Positions 34,864 through 43,569 of a DNA stretch of 44,577 bases are shown piece by piece. Within the stretch, counting starts at the first letter, position 1. The number at the start of each line of letters is the position of its first letter. Source of the DNA: an uncultured Lachnospiraceae bacterium (GTDB lineage Bacteria; Bacillota; Clostridia; Lachnospirales; Lachnospiraceae); assembly GCA_948688495.1 (NCBI GenBank), contig CAPQSW010000011.1:1-44577 (forward strand). The letters run 5' to 3'. Under the pieces are notes generated by a model, which saw only the letters and a list, made by a program, of their open reading frames with translations, did no database searches and was not told the origin of the DNA. The position numbers and the translations under genes are program-made.

Positions 34864-36994
34864 GAAGGTTTGGAGGAGATGGATTGCTTTTGTTTTGTGT
34901 ACGGCAATGACGCTGTCGCTGTTTCCACAGCAGTCAGCCCGGGCAGATGCGCCCTGTGAACAACATGACTATGAAGGCGTGGAGCCGGAATGGGTGGTAA
35001 CCAGCGACGATGCCGGTGGTTTTACGGCAGCGGCTGCATTAAAATGTGCAAAGTGCGGCGAGGCAGTGTCTGTCAGCAGCGATGATAAAGAAAATATGAT
35101 AGTTACGCCGGAAGATGCGAAACCAGCCACCTGTACAAAGCCGGGGGAGCGTCCATACCTGGCGGCAGCCAGTTTTCCGAATGGCAAGAAGTATACTACT
35201 TCAGGAAATGTGATCATACCTGCAAAGGGGCACAGATACAAAGATGTATCATCATGGGAGTGGACAAAGGATTATAAGGCGGCAAAAGCCGTATTTATCT
35301 GCGCGGAGTGTAATGAATCTTGTGAAGTGGATGCAAAAAGCGTCGCATCCAGTATCATCAAGGATGCAACCTGTACCGAAGCGGGCAGTGCGGTTTGTAC
35401 GGCAACGGTAGAAATCCCGGAGAAGGATCAAGGGCAGTTTGAGGCGAAATCATACGAAGATAAGAAGATGGTTGATATAAAGAAAAAGGGACATGATTAC
35501 ATGGCCGGCTGGAACTGGAAGTGGAATGATGAGACAAAAAGTTATGATGTGAAGGCTGTGTTTGCCTGCAGAAGATGTGAGGATAAGCATGTAATGAGCG
35601 CGACTGTGACATCGACTGTCACAAAAGCATCCTGTACGGCTCCCGGCGGGACTGTTTATGAGGCAAAAGTTACAATGGAAGGGAAGGAGTATTCGGATAC
35701 GAGGTCATCATGGAGTCCTGCGAAGGGTCATAATTATGGAAAACCCACATGGGGAACATGGCTCACGAATGCCGAGACGGGAGAATGCCGTATTACAGCC
35801 ACGTTTACCTGTGCCAATGGCTGCGGAGAAACCATAACAAAGACGGTGATTGGGAGGGAAATCCGCCGGGAGGAGCCAACCTGCACCAAGGAAGGCAAGA
35901 TTATTTATCAGGCGCAGACGGGCACAGGCGTTCCGGGCGAGACAGCAAACTCTCCGGAAAAAGAAGTAATCATACCCGCAACAGGTCATAATTACATCAT
36001 TTCTGACAGTGCATGGAAATGGGACGTTTCAAAGGACAATTATCAGTTGGAGGCCACGAAAAGCTGTACGAAGTGCCAGGATGCAGGCACTTTGCACGTG
36101 CCGGCTCAAAAAGAGGTGAAGCCTGTAACCTGTACGCAGGCGGGCAAGACAGTTTATACCGTGAGCATAGATCTTGACGGCAGGAAATATACAAAGAAGA
36201 CAGAAGTTCTGATACCGGCGGTCGGGCATAAGATGGTCAAGACGGCCGCGAAAGCTGCGACATGCCAAAAGGCAGGGAATAAGGAATACAACACCTGTCA
36301 GACCTGTAAGAAATATTTTTCCGATGGACAGGGGAAAAAGGAGATTGCGAAAGACAGCTGGGTGATTAACAAGACGGGACATAAGATCGAGAGCGTTGAG
36401 ACTTTGGGGCCGACTAAGAAAAAAACAGGCAAATTGGTACGCAGATGCAGCGTATGTAAGAAGGTGGAAGAAACTCTCACGATTCCGAAGACGCAGATCG
36501 AGATTGAGGTTGGAAAGTCGGCACAGGTGGTAAAAAATCCATCAAAATGCAAGGTAAGCCTTGGCAAGGCTTCTTTGTATAAGAAATATCTTACGCTGGA
36601 TGCCAAACAAGGAAAGATACAGATTAAGGAAATAAAGAATTACGCGAAGTATCCAAAATCCATGTCACTGAAGGTGAAAATTGCGGACAAGACGTACACG
36701 GTGAATGTGAAGGTCAAGATTCCTGCTCCCAAGGTGACTATTACGAGAGAGCAATTCGGCGATTATGCCCGCTTTACGTTCGTCTATGACGTCAAAAAGC
36801 ATGGTGGTAAGGTTCAGGTTCGCTGTAATCTGAAGGATGCCAGGCAGGAGGCATTGGACAAATATTTGAGTAAATCAAAGAGTGATAAAAGCACCTATAT
36901 TGATTTTAAACTTGACAAAAAGAAAAAAGTGACGTTTACGATTACTGCCCATTATGGGAAGAATGTCTCAAAAGAGACGGTAATCACACGATGA
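34853..36994 (+). CDS. secreted Cys/GHxY-repeat protein
   Basis: 713 residues from the ATG at 34853 (GGAGGA at 34842-34847), inside the end of the kinase gene. A signal peptide covers about 1-31 (hydrophobic core then SARADA). The body is built of about six repeats of 70-80 residues, each with a CxxC pair, a TCT..G..VY segment and a PA.GH[RDNK]Y turn, as in many Lachnospiraceae surface proteins; ligand unknown. The C-terminal 200 residues are basic and beta-rich. No sortase motif or membrane anchor is seen. Its coupling to a kinase with an outside sensor suggests the two meet at the cell surface; this is inferred. Confidence 0.85.
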   Translation: MESKKVWRRWIAFVLCTAMTLSLFPQQSARADAPCEQHDYEGVEPEWVVTSDDAGGFTAAAALKCAKCGEAVSVSSDDKENMIVTPEDAKPATCTKPGERPYLAAASFPNGKKYTTSGNVIIPAKGHRYKDVSSWEWTKDYKAAKAVFICAECNESCEVDAKSVASSIIKDATCTEAGSAVCTATVEIPEKDQGQFEAKSYEDKKMVDIKKKGHDYMAGWNWKWNDETKSYDVKAVFACRRCEDKHVMSATVTSTVTKASCTAPGGTVYEAKVTMEGKEYSDTRSSWSPAKGHNYGKPTWGTWLTNAETGECRITATFTCANGCGETITKTVIGREIRREEPTCTKEGKIIYQAQTGTGVPGETANSPEKEVIIPATGHNYIISDSAWKWDVSKDNYQLEATKSCTKCQDAGTLHVPAQKEVKPVTCTQAGKTVYTVSIDLDGRKYTKKTEVLIPAVGHKMVKTAAKAATCQKAGNKEYNTCQTCKKYFSDGQGKKEIAKDSWVINKTGHKIESVETLGPTKKKTGKLVRRCSVCKKVEETLTIPKTQIEIEVGKSAQVVKNPSKCKVSLGKASLYKKYLTLDAKQGKIQIKEIKNYAKYPKSMSLKVKIADKTYTVNVKVKIPAPKVTITREQFGDYARFTFVYDVKKHGGKVQVRCNLKDARQEALDKYLSKSKSDKSTYIDFKLDKKKKVTFTITAHYGKNVSKETVITR

Positions 36995-37056
36995 CTGCGA
37001 AGGAATGTGATGATAAAGAAATTGTGCATGGGATATGGGAAAGGATGTGATGGATC

Positions 37057-39450
37057 ATGAAACTATGCATGGGCTGTATGGAGCAGGTGGAAGATGATGT
37101 TACCACTTGCCCATACTGCGGATTCAATGAGATAACGCTCCGGCAGGAGTCGTATTACCTGGATCCCGGAACTGTGGTCGGCGGCAGGTATATCGTTGGC
37201 AGGGTGCAAAGTTATGGAGGACATACCATTTCCTACCTGGGGATGGATGCGGCAGAGAATCGGAAAGTGGTCGTAAAGGAATATCTCCCGAGTGATTTCT
37301 CCACCCGTTCGAAGGGGGAGAAGGATGTGACGATTTATTCGGGCGATGGGCAGGAGCAGTTTGAGCAGGGCCTGGCAAACTTCTTAAATGAGGCGAACCG
37401 TATCGAGCATTTGCAGGATGTGGAAGGAATCGCCAAGGTATACGACTGCCTGACGGAGAATGAGACGGGGTATGTCATTTCGGAGTATGTGCGGGGAAGG
37501 ACGCTCAAGGAGATCTTGCAGGAGGGCAGAAAATACAGCGCAGAGGAGGCAGCAGAATTTATTGGTAAGATTCTGCGGGGACTCTCTGGCGTCCATGATA
37601 TGGATATTGTTCACTGCGATATCTCGCCGGAGACGATTATTGTCACCGATGACGGCAACATCAAGCTGATGGATTTTGGCGCGACCCGCTATGTGACCAC
37701 GGCGAACTCCAAGAGCCTGGCGATTATCTTAAAGCGGGGATATGCGCCGGAAGAACAGTACCGCAGCAAAGGAGAGCGCGGACCGTGGACGGACGTTTAT
37801 GCACTGGGAGCTGTTATGTACCAGATGATTACCGGGGCAGTTCCCCAGGAATCGGTGGAGCGCGCCTTGTCGGACGAGTTGAAGGAACCATCGAAAATGG
37901 GGATTGCGATTTCCAAAGACAAGGAAAACGCCCTGATGAACGCGCTGAACGTCTACCAGGAGAACCGGACGCCGTCGGCGGGAGCTTTTTTGAAGGAGTT
38001 AACCGGCAGCAACGTCAAACGCATCAAGGTGAAGCAGAAGAAAAATAAGGTAGGGAAGTTCCCGCTCTGGGCTAAGGGGCTGGTGGCGTGCCTTGCCTGC
38101 GTGGTGATCGCGGGCGGCGCTTATATGTTCCAGCGGATGGCAGGCAGCAGCCCGGATTCCCTGGGTGATGAGGCGGTAATTATGCCGGATCTTCGGGGAA
38201 AGACCAGGGAGGAGGCGGAGGCGAGCATAAAGGAGCTCAAAGAGAAGTATGGCTGGGAGATCACGTTTCAGTCGGACGAAAACCAGTTTGTGTTCGATTT
38301 AAAACAGGAGGATGGCACCGTATGTACGCAGTCGGTTTCTTCGGGAACGGAGTTGTATAACCCGGACAGCAAGAAACAGGATGAGGAGATCGAAGGAGGG
38401 CTTATCCGCGATGAAAAGGGGAATCCCAAAGGCAGCATTACCTTTACCTTTTACAGCACGCAGAAGCTGCATTATCGGGAAATCAGCAACTTGAACGCTT
38501 TTGCGCTTGCCAAGAAGCTGGATTTCACCTTATCATCTGATAAGAAATTCAAGAAAAAGGATCCGGATAAGGATTATTATGAGCTGGACTATATTAAGAT
38601 AGGTGAAAGGAAGTTTTCTAAGGAAGAACTGGAAAATGAGGAAAATCAGGATCAGGAGATCCCTTACAGCAATGATATCGAGATATATTACTATGCCTCA
38701 GAGTTCTTCTATTGGAAGAAGCTGCCGGACTTTGTGTCTTATGGAAATATCGGTAGCAAGGAGCTTGCGGAAATGGACGTCTACGAATATGTCAATGAGA
38801 AGAAGTTTGAGAAGAAGGAAGGAAAGACGAAATCATTAAGTGACAGTAATCTTGTGGATAATAAGTATGCTGCATTTGCCGCGGGTGGATATGAGCCGGG
38901 CCAGATTGTCGGGCAGACGGTGGAAGCGGGAGAGGAGTACAACCAGGCGCAGCCTGGGGAGACGCCGCTCGAAATTAAGGTCGTTGGCACGGTGTTCAGC
39001 TTTGAGGGCAAGACAGGCAGCGCGTTTATGAATGAGGTGAAGGCGCACCCGGAGTGGGACGGAACGGTCAAATATGGGTTCACCCCGGACAGCGGCGGAA
39101 AAGTGAGCGAAAGCGAAGGCGGAGGCTGGCAGATTGCCACAGTGCAGGCATATGAACTGAACAGCGCGGGTACGGGCGCGGATGAGAGCAAGCCGCTGGA
39201 ATACTTTAAGCTCGGACAGACAGATGGACCGGGAGTGTTCTTAAACATTATCGTCAGGAAGCCGGTGGTGAAACAGAAACCAGAGCAGTCCAAACCGAAA
39301 GGAAATACGTCCAAGCCATCGGGGAGGCAACCACAACAATCCGAACCGTCGCAGTCCACGCCACAGCAAGAACAGCAAGAACAGCAAGAACAGCAAGAAC
39401 AGCAAGAACAGCAAGAACAGCAAGATGGAAAACTACAGCTGGGTAACTAA
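37057..39450 (+). CDS. Hanks-type kinase homologue, probable pseudokinase, with PASTA-like extracellular region
   Basis: 797 residues. Zinc ribbon Cys4, Cys7, Cys18, Cys21. The kinase fold (about 40-320) keeps Lys74 (VVVKEY) and DFG (206-208). However, the glycine loop reads RVQSYGGHTISY, HRD is HCD (186-188), and the metal-binding Asn of the catalytic loop is Thr193 (SPETI). Phosphotransfer is therefore doubtful. A membrane helix lies at about 338-358. Outside are PASTA-like parts (VIMPDLRGKTREEAEASIKE and YEPGQIVGQTVEAGEEY) and a Pro/Gln-rich tail of seven QQ[ED] units. It may act as an allosteric partner of the active kinases. GGAAAGGATG lies before the ATG. Confidence 0.9.
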   Translation: MKLCMGCMEQVEDDVTTCPYCGFNEITLRQESYYLDPGTVVGGRYIVGRVQSYGGHTISYLGMDAAENRKVVVKEYLPSDFSTRSKGEKDVTIYSGDGQEQFEQGLANFLNEANRIEHLQDVEGIAKVYDCLTENETGYVISEYVRGRTLKEILQEGRKYSAEEAAEFIGKILRGLSGVHDMDIVHCDISPETIIVTDDGNIKLMDFGATRYVTTANSKSLAIILKRGYAPEEQYRSKGERGPWTDVYALGAVMYQMITGAVPQESVERALSDELKEPSKMGIAISKDKENALMNALNVYQENRTPSAGAFLKELTGSNVKRIKVKQKKNKVGKFPLWAKGLVACLACVVIAGGAYMFQRMAGSSPDSLGDEAVIMPDLRGKTREEAEASIKELKEKYGWEITFQSDENQFVFDLKQEDGTVCTQSVSSGTELYNPDSKKQDEEIEGGLIRDEKGNPKGSITFTFYSTQKLHYREISNLNAFALAKKLDFTLSSDKKFKKKDPDKDYYELDYIKIGERKFSKEELENEENQDQEIPYSNDIEIYYYASEFFYWKKLPDFVSYGNIGSKELAEMDVYEYVNEKKFEKKEGKTKSLSDSNLVDNKYAAFAAGGYEPGQIVGQTVEAGEEYNQAQPGETPLEIKVVGTVFSFEGKTGSAFMNEVKAHPEWDGTVKYGFTPDSGGKVSESEGGGWQIATVQAYELNSAGTGADESKPLEYFKLGQTDGPGVFLNIIVRKPVVKQKPEQSKPKGNTSKPSGRQPQQSEPSQSTPQQEQQEQQEQQEQQEQQEQQDGKLQLGN
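39364..39426 (+). repeat. nine-base tandem repeat CAGCAAGAA, seven copies
   Basis: Six perfect copies and a seventh ending in T, in frame with the kinase-like gene, so each copy adds Gln-Gln-Glu at the extreme C-terminus. Copy changes by slippage would lengthen or shorten the tail without a frameshift. Confidence 0.95.
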
Positions 39451-39500
39451 TGATACGAGGAGAGGACAATGGAATTTTGTTTTACTGTATGCGCCGGAAT
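39451..39500 (+). pseudogene. duplicated, frameshifted 5' end of a zinc-ribbon kinase gene
   Basis: TGATACGAGGAGAGGACAAT and the following ATGGAATTTTG...TGTATGCGCC match the ribosome binding site and first codons of the kinase gene at 40242-40290, with few substitutions and a one-base deletion just after ATGGAATTTTG. Restoring that base would give MEFCFYCMRRNEKN, the same zinc-ribbon opening as the kinase. The stump is followed by the Big2 protein gene rather than a kinase body. Confidence 0.75.
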
Positions 39501-39576
39501 GAGAAAAATCCCCAAAGAGAAATTTAAAGTGTACATACAGTTGCAATATGAAATCAAAGAAAGGAAGGAAATCATT

Positions 39577-40233
39577 ATGTTGAAAAAAATATTCTCAGTG
39601 ATATTGGCAGTATCTATAGTGGCAGGAAGTATGAGCGCACCGCAGACTGTACATGCACAGACCCTGGAAAAAGCAGGGGAAAACCAGCAGAAAATGGCAG
39701 TGCAGACCATAAATAGAGCTGCCAAAGAAGGAAAGAGCATAAAAATTAAGCTGAATTTCACGAAGATAACACTGAAAAAAGGAAAAACCAAAATATTAAA
39801 GGTAAAGGGAACCGTGAAAAAAGTAACATGGTCCAGCAGCGATAAATCCGTAGCCACTGTGAATCAAAAAGGCAAGGTTACCGCCAAAAAAGCAGGGACT
39901 GCGAAAATCAAAGCCAAGATCGGGAAGGTATCTGTGGTATGCCGGGTAACGGTCAACCAGACGCTTACCAAAAAACAGACGGAAAAAGCAGTGAATAACT
40001 ATGTAAAACAAAAGAAAACAGCATACTTCCATTTATCTTATGAAGGCAAAAAGGGGTCGTATTATACGTTCCTGGTAACATTCAAGGTCGCAGGCAAAGA
40101 GGCATGGGCAAGGTACTATGTAAATTATAAAAATGGAAAATCATATATTGGTGCAATTTATACGGAGGGCGATGAGGGGAACCCATCAGAATCTAAAACA
40201 TACATATTCAGTGCATATAAATATGTGAAATAG
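39577..40233 (+). CDS. secreted protein with a bacterial Ig-like (Big2) domain
   Basis: 218 residues from the ATG at 39577, after AAGGAAGGAAA; a longer frame from 39469 begins in the kinase stump and is not used. A signal peptide spans about 1-27 (LKKIFSVILAVSIVAGSMSA, then VHAQ). Residues about 55-125 form a Big2 domain: LNFTKITLKKGKTKIL, VTWSSSDKSVATVNQKGKV and AGTAKIKAKI. The C-terminal 90 residues are unrecognised and aromatic-rich. It is AT-rich compared with its neighbours and lies between two copies of a kinase 5' end, so it was probably inserted. It may be an exported wall or partner protein; no anchor is visible. Confidence 0.85.
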   Translation: MLKKIFSVILAVSIVAGSMSAPQTVHAQTLEKAGENQQKMAVQTINRAAKEGKSIKIKLNFTKITLKKGKTKILKVKGTVKKVTWSSSDKSVATVNQKGKVTAKKAGTAKIKAKIGKVSVVCRVTVNQTLTKKQTEKAVNNYVKQKKTAYFHLSYEGKKGSYYTFLVTFKVAGKEAWARYYVNYKNGKSYIGAIYTEGDEGNPSESKTYIFSAYKYVK

Positions 40234-40259
40234 CAAACGGATGATACGAGGAGAAGACA

Positions 40260-42203
40260 ATGGAATTTTGCTATCATTGTATGCGCCAGATTGAAAACAG
40301 AAAAGTTCATACCTGTCCGCATTGTGGGAAAAGCCTTAATCCCGGAGAGCAGAAGGCGCGGTTCTTAAAGCAGGGCACGACCCTTGGCGGGAAATTTATC
40401 ATTGGGTATCCCCTGGGAGCCGGAGGCTTCGGCAATACCTATATCGGATGGGACAACCTGCTGTTCCGCAGGGTGGCGGTGAAAGAGTTTTATCCAGAGC
40501 AGTACTGCCGTCGTGAGGGGCAAATGGTCCGCGTGTCGGAGGAAAGGCTTGCGCCCCGCTTTGAGAGGGGGCTGAAACAGTTCTTGTCAGAGGCGAGGAA
40601 TGTCGCCGCGCTGCACGAAGTGCAGGGCGTGGTGGAAATTACGGATTTCTTCGAGGAAAACGGCACGGGTTACATTGTGATGGAGTACCTGGAAGGGATG
40701 GATGTGAAGACAATCCTGAAGAAGTCAGGGGATAAGAAAGACTATGAATGGTGCCGCCGTGTGATCCTTACCGTGCTCTATACGCTTCGGGAGGTTCATA
40801 AGCGGGGAGTGCTTCACCGCGATATCGCACCGGACAATATTTTTGTCACAGACGAGGGAATCATCAAGCTGATTGATTTTGGTGCGGCAAAGAACGCCTC
40901 GGTATTAGAGAGCAGTTCGGATATTATGCTCAAGGCCGGGTATGCGCCCATCGAACAGTACAGCCGGAAGCATGAACAGGGGACTTATACGGATATCTAT
41001 GCGGTGGCGGCTTTGTTCTACCGGATGTTGACAGGGCAGAAGCCAATTCCTGCAAATGAACGGAAGCCGGGCGACGCCATGATTTCTCCATCGCAGATGG
41101 GAGTTGAGCTTCCCGAGGAGTCAGAGCTGGCGATTATGGTCTGCCTGAATCTGGAGCCGGAGTTCCGGCTGCAAAGTACGGATGAATTTATGGAAGCATT
41201 GGACGGGAAGTATTTCAAGCCGGTGTATGAGCCGGAATGGATTCTCCCTCCTGTAGAAGAAAAAAAGGGGATTCTGGAACGGTTTCACGCAATACCGGTG
41301 GCGGCGAAAGCAGCGCTCTGCCTGTTGTGCATCTGTATTGTCGGAGGATGTGCGTTTGGCACAGCGGCGGCGGTAAAGAGCAGGTATGCCGCAGCCGGAT
41401 TAAACGAGAGCCAGATTGGAAGCTTTACGATGGGGGATTACAGGGGACAGGATTATGAGGAAGTGTTAGCCCGGCTTACAGGAAATGGGATTGAGAACAT
41501 CGAGGAGCCGGAATATGTCCTTGACAGCAGCGAACAGGGGACGGTCGTACGGCAGAACATCGAGCCTTCTACCTCCGTCTCTGGGAAAGACACGCTTAAA
41601 TTTACCGTCAGCGGAGGCGACTCCTATTATACAATGCCCGATTTTACCGGGATGAAGCAGGAGGAGGTTGTCCGGTATTATACCAGGAAGAACTTTGAAG
41701 TACAGGTTTATAACAACCCATGCCGGGAGGAGGAACCAAGCCGTATTGAGAAGGGGGAGAATGATGAGTTTTCCCTGAAAAAAAACATAATTGTGGTTAA
41801 GCGGTGTTTTTCAGCGGAGGTAAAGAAAGGCGTCTGTTGCGGGCAGTCCGTGGAAACAGGAAGGAAATGCGGCGTGGAAGACCAGGTTACGGTGTCCATT
41901 TCTGTAGGCGGGGAGATGGAAGATTTTGATGTAAAGGTGCCGGATTTTACAGACTTAACGTTAGAGGAGGCAAAGAAACTTTTCAAAACCTCCGGGCTTA
42001 AGGGGATTGTCAAGCTTAAGACCTCCGGACAGCAGGAAGAAGGCGCGTGTGTGCAGAACCAGGGAATCGTGGCGGGCGAGACTGTGAACCGTTACCGCGA
42101 TAAAGGCCGGAAACTTCTCCTGGAATTTGGAGTCAGGGAAGAAGATGAGGAGCAGGATGAGCCGTCGAGGGAGGAAACGCCGCCTGGCGGGATACGTCCT
42201 TAG
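40260..42203 (+). CDS. Ser/Thr protein kinase with zinc ribbon and PASTA-like repeats
   Basis: 647 residues. Zinc ribbon Cys4, Cys7, Cys19, Cys22. Intact kinase domain at about 45-325: GAGGFGNTY, VAVK (Lys75), HRDIAPDN (186-193), DFGAA (206-210). A membrane helix lies at about 348-370 (LCLLCICIVGGCAFGTAAAV). Outside are three PASTA-like units, opening at SFTMGDYRGQDYEEV, YTMPDFTGMKQEEVV and VKVPDFTDLTLEEAKKL, then an acidic tail. PASTA kinases bind muropeptides or lipid II in other Firmicutes, so a wall signal is plausible. GAGGAGA precedes the ATG. Confidence 0.94.
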   Translation: MEFCYHCMRQIENRKVHTCPHCGKSLNPGEQKARFLKQGTTLGGKFIIGYPLGAGGFGNTYIGWDNLLFRRVAVKEFYPEQYCRREGQMVRVSEERLAPRFERGLKQFLSEARNVAALHEVQGVVEITDFFEENGTGYIVMEYLEGMDVKTILKKSGDKKDYEWCRRVILTVLYTLREVHKRGVLHRDIAPDNIFVTDEGIIKLIDFGAAKNASVLESSSDIMLKAGYAPIEQYSRKHEQGTYTDIYAVAALFYRMLTGQKPIPANERKPGDAMISPSQMGVELPEESELAIMVCLNLEPEFRLQSTDEFMEALDGKYFKPVYEPEWILPPVEEKKGILERFHAIPVAAKAALCLLCICIVGGCAFGTAAAVKSRYAAAGLNESQIGSFTMGDYRGQDYEEVLARLTGNGIENIEEPEYVLDSSEQGTVVRQNIEPSTSVSGKDTLKFTVSGGDSYYTMPDFTGMKQEEVVRYYTRKNFEVQVYNNPCREEEPSRIEKGENDEFSLKKNIIVVKRCFSAEVKKGVCCGQSVETGRKCGVEDQVTVSISVGGEMEDFDVKVPDFTDLTLEEAKKLFKTSGLKGIVKLKTSGQQEEGACVQNQGIVAGETVNRYRDKGRKLLLEFGVREEDEEQDEPSREETPPGGIRP

Positions 42204-42505
42204 AGAGAATGGGTGAATATGATATTTAGCAGAATCAAACTCAAAAACAGAACAAGGTAACGGCATACGATGCTTTGCATCTGTAAAGGCGAATACAACG
42301 ACAAATTTACATGGAATGGCAGGATGAACAATGGCGAGGCGGCAGCGGCTGGAACTTACCAGGTTGTGATTATCGCGGGCAGAACCAGTACGCCGTCCGG
42401 GGCGTTTTTGTCTGTTAAGAAACAGGAGTTTGCCGGAGGAACCGGCTCTGCTGCCGATCCTGTATACTCCCGATAACATTAGATAGCAAGAGGTGACAGT
42501 CATAA
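42204..42505 (+). pseudogene. remnant of an FlgD-Ig-like domain in the spacer between kinases
   Basis: The 302-base gap holds a 68-codon frame (42270-42476). It starts just after an in-frame stop and has no ribosome binding site. Its product contains FTWNGRMNNGEAAAAGTYQV, the [W-D/N-G]...[G-x-A-x-A-G-T-Y] signature of FlgD-Ig/CHU-type beta domains that normally sit at the end of large secreted or hook-cap proteins. It is best read as the tail of a deleted gene. Nothing else is seen in the gap. Confidence 0.5.
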
Positions 42506-43552
42506 ATGCGTAAAAAGTTAATAGATCCGAACATGCTGTGTATGGGATGCATGGGAGAGCTGGCATATCCGGGGGCGGTCTGCCCAAAATGCGGATTTAA
42601 CGTGGCAACGTATAAGAGGCCGAAAAACAGCCTTCCCCTATATGAGATTGTAAATGGAAAATACCTGCTCGGCAGGGTGCTCGGCGTGGGAGGATTTGGG
42701 ATTACCTATATTGCATGGGATTTTTACCAGGCGAAAAGGGTGTGCGTAAAAGAATATTTTCCGCGGAACATTGCGGTTCGCAACCACAGCGCCCATACAT
42801 ATTCGGAGTCGATTTCCGTCTCGATAGACTGCAGCCAGGAAGAACCGACGAGCGTGCAGAGTTATACGCAGCATGTGGAGAGGGTGAGGTCCGCCTACAT
42901 GAAAGGGCTGTCCGCCTACATTAAGGAGGCAGAGAATCTGTCCAAGTATTATTTGATGGCAGGCATTGTGTCCATCCGGGATTTTTTTTATGGAAATAAC
43001 ACGGCATATATTGTCATGGAATACATTGATGGGATGGATATGGGAAAGTATGCGAAATACAAAGGAGGGAAGCTTGCGCCCGAGGAAGTGTTTTTCCTGC
43101 TGAAAGATGTTTTGAAAGCCTTGGCTGCGGTGCATAAGGACAGCATTATACACAGGGATATCAGTCCGGACAACATTATGCTCACCAGGCAGAGGAAAGC
43201 GGTGCTGATTGATTTCGGCGCGGCGAGGGATTATGAGCACACGAAGATTGCGCCGATTTTATTAAAACACGGCTATGCTCCATTGGAACAGTATAAGGTA
43301 GATGGGGAACAAGGACCATGGACGGATGTTTACAGCATATGTGCGAGCATCTACTATCTCCTGACAGGAATCCGCCTGCCGTCTTCTCAGAAGAGGGAGC
43401 AACAGGATACGGTGCAGAAACTGCAGGTGATGGGTGTTGCGGTTTCGGAGGAACAGGACAACACAATCTGGCGGGGACTGCGCCTTGAGCCGCAGGAGAG
43501 GTATCAATCTGTCGAAGAACTGTACCGGGATTTATATAAGGAGCCAATGTAA
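42506..43552 (+). CDS. soluble Ser/Thr protein kinase with zinc ribbon
   Basis: 348 residues, no membrane helix. Zinc ribbon Cys12, Cys15, Cys26, Cys29. Kinase domain with GVGGFGITY at about 60-68, VKEYF (Lys82), HRDISPDN (216-223) and DFGAA (236-240), all intact. There is an extra ~30-residue insertion (SVSIDCSQEEPTSVQSY) between the N-lobe strands. It lacks a sensor, so it may be activated by its partners. AAGAGGTGA lies before the ATG. It follows a gap with a gene remnant. Confidence 0.93.
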   Translation: MRKKLIDPNMLCMGCMGELAYPGAVCPKCGFNVATYKRPKNSLPLYEIVNGKYLLGRVLGVGGFGITYIAWDFYQAKRVCVKEYFPRNIAVRNHSAHTYSESISVSIDCSQEEPTSVQSYTQHVERVRSAYMKGLSAYIKEAENLSKYYLMAGIVSIRDFFYGNNTAYIVMEYIDGMDMGKYAKYKGGKLAPEEVFFLLKDVLKALAAVHKDSIIHRDISPDNIMLTRQRKAVLIDFGAARDYEHTKIAPILLKHGYAPLEQYKVDGEQGPWTDVYSICASIYYLLTGIRLPSSQKREQQDTVQKLQVMGVAVSEEQDNTIWRGLRLEPQERYQSVEELYRDLYKEPM

Positions 43553-43569
43553 GTACGAAGGAGAACGCA

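Noticed and set aside
39364..39426. CRISPR-like array
   Set aside because: The units are contiguous 9-bp coding repeats without spacers.
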